This document shows positions 1 to 6,274 of a stretch of 6,274 nucleotides of DNA, piece after piece. How positions within the stretch are numbered: the first letter of the stretch is position 1; each line of letters begins with the position of its first letter. The notes beneath the pieces are model-generated. The model was not told where the DNA came from, ran no database searches, and worked only from the letters and a program-made list of their open reading frames with translations. This DNA is from an uncultured Odoribacter sp. (GTDB lineage: Bacteria; Bacteroidota; Bacteroidia; Bacteroidales; Marinifilaceae): NCBI GenBank assembly GCA_905204385.1, contig CAJKZL010000198.1, forward strand, positions 1 to 6,274, read 5' to 3'. Position numbers and translations under genes: made by a program.

Positions 1-566
1 CCTTGCATTTTCCCTTATCGCTCCGGGAATATCAATACAACCGGATTACGAATGATCCCATTCCGGAATTTGCCTCCCTGACCGATCAGGAGCAATCCGT
101 CTCTTTTGACAGCGTCAGCCTCTCCCTGACTCAGGGATTAGCCGGTTATATGACCAAAATGATCCTCCCTCCGGCTCCTCTTTATGGCGAATACACCACC
201 ATCATCAAAGCGCAACTGGAGATCAAACCCGAATTTATATACGACAATCCGGTAGCCTTACCCACTTCGATCATGGTGTACACCACCAACGATTTGAATG
301 AACTCACCGGCTACTTGTCCAATAATTCCAAAAACAACGTGACCGGTACGCTGGTGGTCAACGATCAGAATACGGAAGATACCCGTTATATTTTCGATAT
401 GACCGAATACTATCAGAATCTTAGCAGTCAGCCCCCCACGGGCCTGGGACAGCAGATCCTGCTCAGCGTACCCAACGACGGGTATTCCAGCACCGGCATA
501 TCCTTCAACCAAATGGTCGTCACCGAAGTGCCCAAGGTGAAATTTTACTATGCAAAATATAAATAA
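1..566 (+). CDS. DUF4270-like protein, C-terminal part (5' end outside window)
   Basis: The reading frame is already open at the window edge (first full codon at base 3, a TTG inside the gene rather than a credible start) and runs 187 codons to TAA at 564-566. The visible part is rich in beta-strand patterns with no membrane helix. It contains a segment ILPPAPLYGEYTTIIKAQLEI followed by alternating strands, and it ends in KVKFYYAKYK. That layout (a strand like 'INkAeLei', a later 'Y.fdmT.Yyqnl' segment, and a terminal 'KlkvyYtkY' strand) resembles the C-terminal half of DUF4270 proteins, which are usually about 450-550 residues, exported and often lipoproteins in Bacteroidota. The signal peptide cannot be seen because the N-terminus is missing. 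The family has no firmly established function that I know of. The next gene starts 21 bases later with no terminator between, so the two are probably co-transcribed. The family call rests on remembered pattern and has not been checked by a profile search. Confidence 0.7.
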   Translation, partial: LHFPLSLREYQYNRITNDPIPEFASLTDQEQSVSFDSVSLSLTQGLAGYMTKMILPPAPLYGEYTTIIKAQLEIKPEFIYDNPVALPTSIMVYTTNDLNELTGYLSNNSKNNVTGTLVVNDQNTEDTRYIFDMTEYYQNLSSQPPTGLGQQILLSVPNDGYSSTGISFNQMVVTEVPKVKFYYAKYK

Positions 567-587
567 TCCTAGCCCTGATCGGATATT

Positions 588-1859
588 ATGATAAAAAACA
601 TTATTTTCGGAATCCTTTTTTGTACTGCTTTCCTGGGTGTACAAGCCCAGAACAACAGCGGGTCGCCATATTCCTTTTACGGCATCGGTCTTTTGCCCGA
701 TAACAATGGCCCCTATGGAGCGATGGGAGGCGTTTCCGCCGCAATGCGGGACGACAAAAACATCAACTTTCTCAACCCTGCTTCCTACACGGCCCTCGAT
801 AGCAACCGTTTTTATTTCCAACTGGCCCTGACCGGAGAATATGCCAAAATATCCACTCACCGCAAAAGCGGTCACTACCGGGTGGCTCAAAACGGGAACC
901 TCAACATTGCCAACCGCTTATGGAAAGACCTGTACTTTTCGTTCGGATTTACCGAAAAATCGGACATCGGCTACGACCTGCTCTATTCCTACCGGATTGC
1001 CGGAAGCACAACGGGCTATTTCAACCAGAACATTTCCGGTGAAGGCGGGCTGAACGATGTTTACGTCGGACTGGCATGGAGATATAAAAACCTCTCCCTC
1101 GGTATCAACTTCTCCTATATCTTCGGGAAGCTGGAAAAACAACAAACCCTCACAGCCCAAATAGAGAACAGTTATTACATCCGGACCAGTGAAAACAACC
1201 GGATTCACGACTTTCTGTTCAACCCGGGCTTACAGTATGATTTCAAGCTTACCCCGACCTCCCGCATGACGATCGGAACCAGCATGAATTTCACCCAGAA
1301 GCTTTCGGCTAAAAAAGAATTTACCTCTTATAAAGTGAGCACTTCCAGCGGAAGTTCCACCATGCTCGATCAGGAAACATTGAACCGGGGGTACATCAAA
1401 TATCCTTTCCGCATCGCAAGCGGCTTCAACTATCGATATAAAAACAAATGGCAGGTAGCCGGCGACTATACTTTCCAAAAACTATCCGATTATGAAGAAT
1501 TTAAGCGCAACAAGCAGTTGAACAACTACCACAAAGCAAACCTCGGTGTTGCCTGGACCCCTGAAGAAACAGGACGTTTCTGGTGGCAACGGAATAAATA
1601 CATGCTCGGAGGTTATTTCGTCAGATCCGACGTGCAAATCAAAGATACGGAAATCAACACCTACGGCGTGACCCTGGGGACGCAAATACCCTTTATGCTC
1701 AGACGGGCACAGCAAGCCAGCGACCTATTGCTGGGTGTAGCACTCGACCTGGGAATGCGGGGAACCGAAAAAAACGGACTGATCCAGGAAAAATACATTA
1801 AACTCAGAATCAACCTTTCCTTTAAAGAGTTCTGGTTTATGAAGCGAAAGATTAACTAA
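588..1859 (+). CDS. predicted outer-membrane beta-barrel protein of unknown function
   Basis: This is a complete gene of 423 residues. Residues 1-20 form a clear Sec signal peptide: K3, a hydrophobic core over residues 5-18, then VQA before Q21 as the likely cleavage site. The mature N-terminus has SPYSFYGIGLLPDNN, then GAMGGVSAAMRDDKNINFLNPASY. An early Gly-rich 'GxGG' segment followed by 'NPAS' is typical of Bacteroidota barrels of the broad FadL/PorV-like type. The rest alternates short polar loops with aromatic-rich amphipathic strands (for example LYFSFGF, LSLGINFSYIFG, KYMLGGYFV) and ends with a final strand IKLRINLSFKEFWF, which fits a 12-14-strand barrel. ATG at 588 is chosen because it begins the signal peptide directly; no Shine-Dalgarno is visible, as is usual in this phylum. 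It follows the DUF4270-like gene by 21 bases and ends before a strong hairpin, so it is the last gene of that transcript. Transported substrate or partner is unknown; a lipid or hydrophobic-compound channel or a secretion accessory are both possible. Confidence 0.78.
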   Translation: MIKNIIFGILFCTAFLGVQAQNNSGSPYSFYGIGLLPDNNGPYGAMGGVSAAMRDDKNINFLNPASYTALDSNRFYFQLALTGEYAKISTHRKSGHYRVAQNGNLNIANRLWKDLYFSFGFTEKSDIGYDLLYSYRIAGSTTGYFNQNISGEGGLNDVYVGLAWRYKNLSLGINFSYIFGKLEKQQTLTAQIENSYYIRTSENNRIHDFLFNPGLQYDFKLTPTSRMTIGTSMNFTQKLSAKKEFTSYKVSTSSGSSTMLDQETLNRGYIKYPFRIASGFNYRYKNKWQVAGDYTFQKLSDYEEFKRNKQLNNYHKANLGVAWTPEETGRFWWQRNKYMLGGYFVRSDVQIKDTEINTYGVTLGTQIPFMLRRAQQASDLLLGVALDLGMRGTEKNGLIQEKYIKLRINLSFKEFWFMKRKIN

Positions 1860-1871
1860 ACATTAACACGG

Positions 1872-1903
1872 CAAAACGATGCATTTTGCATCGTTTTGTT
1901 GTT
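1872..1903 (+). terminator. hairpin terminator after the outer-membrane protein gene
   Basis: A perfect 12-bp inverted repeat, CAAAACGATGCA (1872-1883) and TGCATCGTTTTG (1887-1898), encloses a 3-base TTT loop. It is followed by TTGTT and an AT-rich stretch. It starts 12 bases after the stop codon at 1857-1859. The arms run AAAA to TTTT, so the descending arm itself supplies part of the T-rich tail. The tract is interrupted by G, so termination may be incomplete. Because the repeat is perfect it could also act as a protein-binding palindrome, but its position favours a terminator. Confidence 0.8.
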
Positions 1904-1911
1904 ATAATCCG

Positions 1912-1919
1912 TACCTTTG
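1912..1919 (+). promoter_or_regulatory. Bacteroidales-type -7 promoter element for the thioredoxin lipoprotein gene
   Basis: TACCTTTG matches the Bacteroides -7 consensus TAnnTTTG at all fixed positions and lies 35 bases before the ATG at 1955, leaving a short AT-rich leader with no Shine-Dalgarno. A matching -33 TTTG at the usual spacing of about 19-21 bases is not present; the nearest TTTG copies are at 1885-1888 (23-base gap) and 1895-1898 (13-base gap), both inside the preceding hairpin. The -7 call is good, while the -33 element is uncertain. Confidence 0.65.
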
Positions 1920-1954
1920 TCTTTAGTTAATTTTTATCACAAATTCATAAAATC

Positions 1955-3049
1955 ATGAAGAACACTTTATTTCCATTAGCTGTATTGGCTCTCTCCCTGG
2001 CAGCATGCAATTCCACTCCGAAATACACCATCAATGGAACCGTAGAAGGAGAACAGACAGGTACTGTCTATCTGTTGAAATATGCCAACCAAAAAGTAGA
2101 TACTTTGGCAAAAGCTCCGATCACCGACGGGAAATTTACTATGGAAGGTACAGTTGAAGGTACCACGGATGCTGCATTGAGCATTGAAGGCAAAAGAGGC
2201 CGTACGCCGATTTTCCTCGAAAGCACAGCTTTCACCGTTGCATTAAATCCTGCCAATCCGATGGAAAATAAAATCGAAGGCGGCGCTTCACAAAATTTAG
2301 CCAATCAATTCATGAGCATCGAAAGCAACGCCATGAATCGTCAAAACGAACTACGCAGCCAATACGCAGAAGCTTATCAGGCTCAGGATACCGCTAAGAT
2401 CAAGGAAATCGTAGAAAAATTCAATCAACTGGGAAGCGAAGTTCAGGCGAAAGAAGATTCTTTAGTGAAAGCCAACCCCGATTCTTACATTTCTGCTTAT
2501 ATGATCGCTAGTCAAATGGGCGGTATGGAAATGGAAGAACTGTCTGAAAGATACAACGCCCTGGGCGAAAATGCAAAAGCCAGCGAACCCGGTAAAAAAA
2601 TTGCCGAACGGATGGAAAAAGTAGCCGCCGTCGCTATCGGCAAAGTAGCTCCCGATTTTACACTGAATACTCCTGAAGATAAACCTCTTTCCATGCACTC
2701 CATCAAAGGAAAAGTGAAAGTGATCGACTTCTGGGCATCCTGGTGCGGTCCTTGCCGTGGAGAAAATCCGAACGTAGTCAAAGTATACGAAGAATTTCAT
2801 CCCAAAGGCTTGGAAATCCTGAGCGTTTCTTTAGACAACAACAAAGAAGCATGGTTGAAAGCCATCGAAGACGACAAACTCACCTGGAACCACGTTTCCG
2901 ACTTGCAAGGTTGGAATAATGCGGCTGCTCAGTTGTATGGAGTGAACGGAATTCCTCACCTGATCGTTTTGGACGAAAATAATGTTATCGTAGCCAAAAA
3001 CCTGAGAGGAGATGCACTCAAAGAAAAAATTGCCGAATTGCTGAATTAA
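1955..3049 (+). CDS. TlpA-like thiol-disulfide oxidoreductase lipoprotein (DUF4369-like plus thioredoxin fold)
   Basis: The protein has 364 residues. Residues 1-17 are a lipoprotein signal peptide with lipobox LAAC, so Cys18 is the lipidated mature N-terminus. The following residues, NSTPKY, have no acidic surface-export signal, which suggests anchoring facing the periplasm. Residues about 24-113 form a beta-rich DUF4369-like domain (YTINGTVEG, then GTVYLLKY, then the ITDGKFTMEG strand). Residues about 113-220 are highly charged and helical (repeated Glu, Lys and Gln), probably a coiled or helical linker. Residues about 228-364 are an AhpC/TSA-Redoxin thioredoxin fold: entry motif APDFTL from 232, FWASWCGPC with active-site Cys264 and Cys267, and GIPHL with the cis-proline at 334. 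This family passes electrons to or from protein disulfides or other periplasmic thiols; the exact partner cannot be read from sequence. The gene stands alone between a promoter with its own -7 motif and a strong terminator. Several Bacteroidales paralogues share this layout, so no gene symbol is given. Confidence 0.93.
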   Translation: MKNTLFPLAVLALSLAACNSTPKYTINGTVEGEQTGTVYLLKYANQKVDTLAKAPITDGKFTMEGTVEGTTDAALSIEGKRGRTPIFLESTAFTVALNPANPMENKIEGGASQNLANQFMSIESNAMNRQNELRSQYAEAYQAQDTAKIKEIVEKFNQLGSEVQAKEDSLVKANPDSYISAYMIASQMGGMEMEELSERYNALGENAKASEPGKKIAERMEKVAAVAIGKVAPDFTLNTPEDKPLSMHSIKGKVKVIDFWASWCGPCRGENPNVVKVYEEFHPKGLEILSVSLDNNKEAWLKAIEDDKLTWNHVSDLQGWNNAAAQLYGVNGIPHLIVLDENNVIVAKNLRGDALKEKIAELLN

Positions 3050-3072
3050 TTTAACATTGATTAATAAAGAGT

Positions 3073-3108
3073 AGAGGGTGGCGTAAATACGCGACCCTCT
3101 CTTTTTTT
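3073..3108 (+). terminator. strong intrinsic terminator after the thioredoxin lipoprotein gene
   Basis: AGAGGGT (3073-3079) pairs with ACCCTCT (3094-3100). Inside it, after one G-G mismatch (3080/3093), GCGT (3081-3084) pairs with ACGC (3089-3092) around an AAAT loop. A C and seven consecutive T residues (3102-3108) follow at once. A GC-rich stem with a clean T tract 24 bases after the stop codon is a textbook Rho-independent terminator. Confidence 0.92.
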
Positions 3109-3109
3109 A

Positions 3110-3117
3110 TACCTTTG
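3110..3117 (+). promoter_or_regulatory. Bacteroidales-type -7 promoter element for the GH3/beta-lactamase fusion gene
   Basis: TACCTTTG fits TAnnTTTG exactly and is the same octamer, plus the following TC after a variable T, as seen before the thioredoxin lipoprotein gene. It begins two bases after the T tract of the preceding terminator and 39 bases before the ATG at 3149. No TTTG occurs at the expected -33 distance, which falls in the terminator hairpin, so the promoter may be weak or need an alternative upstream contact. Confidence 0.62.
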
Positions 3118-3148
3118 TCCGCCGTGAGCAATACCTTAATATCATAAG

Positions 3149-6145
3149 ATGAGAAATTTGTTTTTACTCTTTATATTATTCAGCTTCCTTGCCTTGCAAG
3201 GACGGGGACAAACGACTCCGGAATCCGTGTGGGTCGACTCAACCTTACAGCGAATGAGCCTGGATGAAAAAATCGGTCAGCTTTTCATGATTGCAGTCTA
3301 TAGCAATCAAACGGAAAATTATGAAACAGAAATCGAAAAACAACTTTTAAAATATCATATCGGCGGAATCATTTTTTTTCAGGGAGAACCTTCCCGACAG
3401 ATCAAACTGACCAATCGCTACCAGAAAGCCTCCAAATACCCCCTGCTGATAGGCTTGGATGCCGAACACGGCGTTGGCTGGCGACTGAAGAATGCAATGG
3501 AATTTCCCAAAATGGGCATCCTGGGCGCAGTGAGCAACGACAGCCTGATCTACCGATTGGGAGCAACCATCGCCCGCCACTGTCATGAATTGGGCGTACA
3601 CGTAAATTTCGCTCCCGTAGTGGACATCAACAGCAATCCCCTCAATCCCGTCATCGGCATCCGCGCTTTTTGCGAAGATCCGGAGGAAGTGGCTCAAAAA
3701 GGCATACTTTACATGACCGGTTCTCTGTCCCAGGGAGTTTTACCGGTAGTAAAGCATTTTCCCGGCCATGGAGATACCGCCACGGATTCCCACAAGGCTC
3801 TACCCTCCATCCTCCATAGCCGTCAACGTTTGGATTCCATAGAATTATATCCTTACCGGGCTTTAATCGAAGCCGGCGTACCCGCTGTCATGACCTCTCA
3901 TTTGAATGTGCCGTCCCTGGATTCGACGGGAGTCCCGGCCTCCCTCTCTCCCACCATCATCGATGGGCTGCTGAAAGACCAGCTCGGCTTTAAAGGCTTA
4001 TGTTTTACGGATGCCATGAATATGAAGGGGGTGACCCAAAATGCCCCTTCGGGCGAAGCCGAAGTAAAAGCCTTGCTGGCAGGTAATGACGTACTGTTAT
4101 TCCCGGAACATATCGGCAAAGCGGTCCAGGCAGTCCGTCAGGCCATCACCGATAGCCTGATCAGTGAAGAAATGCTGAACGAAAAATGTCGTAAGATCCT
4201 GGCCGCAAAATGGAAATTTGCCCTGCCGAATACTGCTCCTTCGGAGACCGAAGGCCTTTGGTCCAGACTCCATCGCCCGGAAGCACTGGCTCTGAAACAG
4301 CATTTATACAAAGAAGCCATTACCTTGATCCGGAATAACGATTCTCTCCTTCCTCTTAAACGGTTGGACACCCTGAAGATTGCAAGCCTGCATTTCGGCG
4401 GGGGAAAATTGAACAATTTCCAAACTACGCTCAATCATTACACTTCGGTCAGTCATTTCACCGTTCCTGCCAATCTGTCGGCAGATGATCTGCGCAACTG
4501 GAAACAAAAACTCAAAAACTACAATTGCATCATCCTCTATAATAGTACTGCCAATAACTCCTTCAGTAAAAATTTCGGTTACAACCGCACACTGGAAGCG
4601 CTGGTCGCCGCCCTGAAGGGAAAACGCCTCATCCTTTGTCACCCGGCTATTCCTTATGGGCTAAGCCATTATATGACATTGCCCCTGGATGCCGTTCTGA
4701 TATCCTATGAAAACCATCTTTATGCTCAACAATATGCAGCCCAAGCCATTTTCGGGGGGATTGCCTGCAAAGGCCGACTACCGGTGAGCATCGATTCTAC
4801 CTACCGAGCGGGACTTTCGCTCCACACCGCCAAAACACGCCTTAGCTATGAAACTCCGGAAGCATACGGCATTCATTCCGACCGACTCGACCGTATCGAT
4901 TCCCTGTGCAAAAGGGCCATACAGCTGAAAGCCACTCCGGGTTGTCAGGTATTGGTGGCTAAAGACGGAGCGGTGATTTACAATAAAGCTTTCGGTTACC
5001 ATACCTACCAACAGAAAAAAGCCAATAAGACCACCGATATTTACGACATCGCTTCCGTCACGAAAATTACGGCAACCCTTCCTGCGGTCATGAAATTATA
5101 CGATGAAGGGAAAATCGAACTGGATAACGCTCTGGCCTCCTATTATCCTCCGTTGGACACCACCGATAAGAAAGACATTACCGTGCATGAAGTACTTTGT
5201 CACAATGCCGGACTGAAAACCTTTATCCCCTTTTTTCCCAATGCCATCGACAAAAAGTCGATTCCGGGCCCGCTCTTTACCACCAGGCGGACAGCGACCA
5301 ATACCCTGCGGCTAAAAGACCGGCTTTATGCCAACGTCGATTATCGGTTCAGAGACAGCACCATCTCACGCACTCCCCGGGAGGGTTATAAATTCATCGC
5401 TCCCGGCTTATACCTGTACCCGGCCTATCAGGATACCATCCGGCAGGCAATTCTTACCTCACCACTCAATGCCCGGAAAACATACGCTTACAGCGATCTC
5501 GGGTTCATTCTGCTGAAGTATGCAGTAGAATATGTCAGCGGGGAAACCCTCAGCCGCTTTTGCAAGAATAATTTTTACCTGCGTCTGGGCATGAACAGCA
5601 CCGATTTCCGGGCTGCCGAACGTCTGCCAAAATCCAGAATAGTTCCTTCTTGTTATGACAAGCTATACCGGAAAACAGAACTCAACGGCTTCGGTCACGA
5701 CCCCACCGCCGCTTTGCTGGGAGGAATAGCCGGACATGCCGGATTGTTTTCCACAGCCGGCGATCTGGCCAAAATATTACAGATGTACCTGAATAAAGGC
5801 AGTTACGGGGGCGAACGGTTTTTATCGCCGGAAACACTTTCCCTATATTCCTGCCGCACCACCACCTACGACAATAACCGTAGAGCGTTAGGCTTCGATA
5901 AGCCCGAGCCCGATTCTTCAAAAACCAGTCCCGTTTGCAATTCGACCCCTTTAAGCAGTTTCGGTCACACCGGATTTACGGGTATAATGGCCTGGTGTGA
6001 TCCGGACAACAACTTGATATACATTTTTATGTCCAACCGGACCTATCCCGATGAATTCAACACCAAGCTATCTAAGGAAAATATCCGCACAAAAATTCAG
6101 GAAGTTATCTACGAGGCATTGGGGAGAGAGGTTGAAAGTTTATAG
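3149..6145 (+). CDS. exported GH3 beta-N-acetylhexosaminidase-like / serine beta-lactamase-like fusion enzyme
   Basis: The protein has 998 residues. A signal peptide spans residues 1-20 (R2, a Leu/Phe-rich core, likely cut near GRG before Q21), so it acts in the periplasm or at the cell surface. Residues about 30-355 are a GH3 TIM barrel: MSLDEKIGQLFM from 36, LDAEHG with Asp104, NPVIGIRAFCEDP with Arg172, and KHFPGHGDTATDSH at 202-215. In NagZ-type enzymes the last motif binds N-acetylhexosamine and supplies the Asp-His acid/base dyad, here Asp213 and His215. The likely nucleophile is Asp288 in FTDAMNMKG. Residues about 385-560 look like the GH3 C-terminal domain. Residues about 573-990 are a serine beta-lactamase/penicillin-binding-protein-like domain: SVTK with Ser636 and Lys639, YSD at 781-783, a GHAGLFSTAGDLAKI helix, and HTG at 940-942 where KTG is usual. 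About 140 residues separate SVTK and YSD, more than in class C enzymes. GH3 plus beta-lactamase fusions of about 1000 residues are known in Bacteroidota. I infer release of N-acetylhexosamine from peptidoglycan-type fragments, with a peptide or ester hydrolase alongside. Drug resistance is not implied. Length appears complete; ATG 3149 begins the signal peptide. Confidence 0.93.
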   Translation: MRNLFLLFILFSFLALQGRGQTTPESVWVDSTLQRMSLDEKIGQLFMIAVYSNQTENYETEIEKQLLKYHIGGIIFFQGEPSRQIKLTNRYQKASKYPLLIGLDAEHGVGWRLKNAMEFPKMGILGAVSNDSLIYRLGATIARHCHELGVHVNFAPVVDINSNPLNPVIGIRAFCEDPEEVAQKGILYMTGSLSQGVLPVVKHFPGHGDTATDSHKALPSILHSRQRLDSIELYPYRALIEAGVPAVMTSHLNVPSLDSTGVPASLSPTIIDGLLKDQLGFKGLCFTDAMNMKGVTQNAPSGEAEVKALLAGNDVLLFPEHIGKAVQAVRQAITDSLISEEMLNEKCRKILAAKWKFALPNTAPSETEGLWSRLHRPEALALKQHLYKEAITLIRNNDSLLPLKRLDTLKIASLHFGGGKLNNFQTTLNHYTSVSHFTVPANLSADDLRNWKQKLKNYNCIILYNSTANNSFSKNFGYNRTLEALVAALKGKRLILCHPAIPYGLSHYMTLPLDAVLISYENHLYAQQYAAQAIFGGIACKGRLPVSIDSTYRAGLSLHTAKTRLSYETPEAYGIHSDRLDRIDSLCKRAIQLKATPGCQVLVAKDGAVIYNKAFGYHTYQQKKANKTTDIYDIASVTKITATLPAVMKLYDEGKIELDNALASYYPPLDTTDKKDITVHEVLCHNAGLKTFIPFFPNAIDKKSIPGPLFTTRRTATNTLRLKDRLYANVDYRFRDSTISRTPREGYKFIAPGLYLYPAYQDTIRQAILTSPLNARKTYAYSDLGFILLKYAVEYVSGETLSRFCKNNFYLRLGMNSTDFRAAERLPKSRIVPSCYDKLYRKTELNGFGHDPTAALLGGIAGHAGLFSTAGDLAKILQMYLNKGSYGGERFLSPETLSLYSCRTTTYDNNRRALGFDKPEPDSSKTSPVCNSTPLSSFGHTGFTGIMAWCDPDNNLIYIFMSNRTYPDEFNTKLSKENIRTKIQEVIYEALGREVESL

Positions 6146-6198
6146 TTGAAAGTTGAAGGTTTATAGCTTAACGTTTATAGTTGAAGGTTGAAAGTTTA
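6131..6198 (+). repeat. GTTGAAR / GTTTATAG short-repeat cluster overlapping the end of the fusion gene
   Basis: Five copies of GTTGAAR begin at 6131, 6145, 6152, 6180 and 6187. Three exact copies of GTTTATAG occupy 6138-6145, 6159-6166 and 6173-6180, and a partial copy GTTTA lies at 6194-6198. The first units encode the last residues V-E-S-L and the TAG stop of the fusion gene. Similar GTTGAAAGTTGAAAG-like intergenic repeats are familiar in Bacteroidota genomes, so this may be one member of a dispersed family; that cannot be tested from one window. Confidence 0.75.
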
Positions 6199-6234
6199 GG
6201 GAAGTCGTTCATCGTTAATCTTTCATCCTTCAAC
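6180..6234 (+). other. imperfect inverted repeat downstream of the fusion gene (possible terminator or repeat hairpin)
   Basis: GTTGAAGGTTGAAAG (6180-6194) and CTTTCATCCTTCAAC (6220-6234) are reverse complements at 14 of 15 positions. After one further mismatch, TTA (6196-6198) can pair with TAA (6216-6218), leaving a loop of about 17 bases. No T tract follows, so it is not a canonical intrinsic terminator, although it is the only sizeable hairpin after the gene. The left arm belongs to the short-repeat cluster and the right arm is its inverted copy. The rest of the window to 6274 shows no gene, only a weak 5-bp hairpin (CGGAA 6255-6259, TTCCG 6264-6268). Confidence 0.6.
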
Positions 6235-6274
6235 GATCCTCGTCAATTTCATTACGGAAAAAATTCCGAATTTA

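Noticed and set aside
567..587. A promoter or terminator between the first two genes
   Set aside because: The 21-base gap has no inverted repeat with a T tract and no TAnnTTTG motif, so a shared transcript is the simpler reading.
258..890. A 210-codon open frame on the - strand
   Set aside because: It lies across the end of the DUF4270-like gene and the start of the barrel gene, both of which have family-like composition, a signal peptide and sensible ends. The antisense product has no recognisable domain, and no promoter is seen for it.
2462..2800. Two overlapping - strand open frames opposite the thioredoxin lipoprotein gene
   Set aside because: They are antisense to the conserved CGPC region. 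Their Phe/His-rich or Ser-rich composition is what reverse reading of a Lys/Glu-rich gene gives.
4304..4642. A 112-codon - strand open frame opposite the GH3 C-terminal region
   Set aside because: It is entirely inside a well-supported + strand coding region, and no motif or start signal supports it.
3149..6145. Calling the fusion gene an antibiotic-resistance beta-lactamase
   Set aside because: The serine-hydrolase fold is shared by esterases, peptidases and penicillin-binding proteins. The KTG motif is replaced by HTG and the domain is joined to a glycosidase, so resistance is not supported by the sequence.

Overview
The window looks like chromosomal DNA of a Bacteroidota member, most likely order Bacteroidales. 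The evidence is a DUF4270-type protein end, a lipoprotein with a DUF4369-like region joined to a TlpA-like thioredoxin, a GH3/serine beta-lactamase fusion of the kind known from this phylum, two copies of the Bacteroidales -7 promoter motif TAnnTTTG, and genes without a clear Shine-Dalgarno sequence. A genus cannot be fixed from the sequence alone. All four genes lie on the + strand and all encode exported or envelope proteins.

Layout. Bases 1-566 are the 3' end of a DUF4270-like gene. After a 21-base gap comes a complete gene (588-1859) for a predicted outer-membrane beta-barrel protein; the two probably form one transcript, which ends at a perfect 12-bp hairpin (1872-1898). A new promoter (-7 motif at 1912) then drives a monocistronic gene (1955-3049) for a lipoprotein thiol-disulfide oxidoreductase with a CGPC active site. 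That unit ends at a strong intrinsic terminator (3073-3108). Two bases further on, another -7 motif (3110) opens the last unit, a 998-residue exported protein (3149-6145) joining a GH3 beta-N-acetylhexosaminidase-like module to a serine beta-lactamase-like module. The 129 bases after it hold no gene, but carry a cluster of GTTGAAR/GTTTATAG repeats and an imperfect hairpin; the repeat cluster begins inside the last codons of the coding region.

Functionally the window is an envelope neighbourhood: two probable outer-membrane or surface-associated proteins of unknown role, a periplasmic redox lipoprotein, and a two-module enzyme probably acting on peptidoglycan fragments or a related N-acetylhexosamine-peptide substrate. 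Because terminators and promoters separate them, the last two genes need not share a pathway with each other or with the first pair. No tRNA, rRNA, CRISPR array, insertion sequence or phage gene is visible. The most unusual content is the two-enzyme fusion, with its variant active-site motifs, and the 3' repeat that supplies its stop codon.
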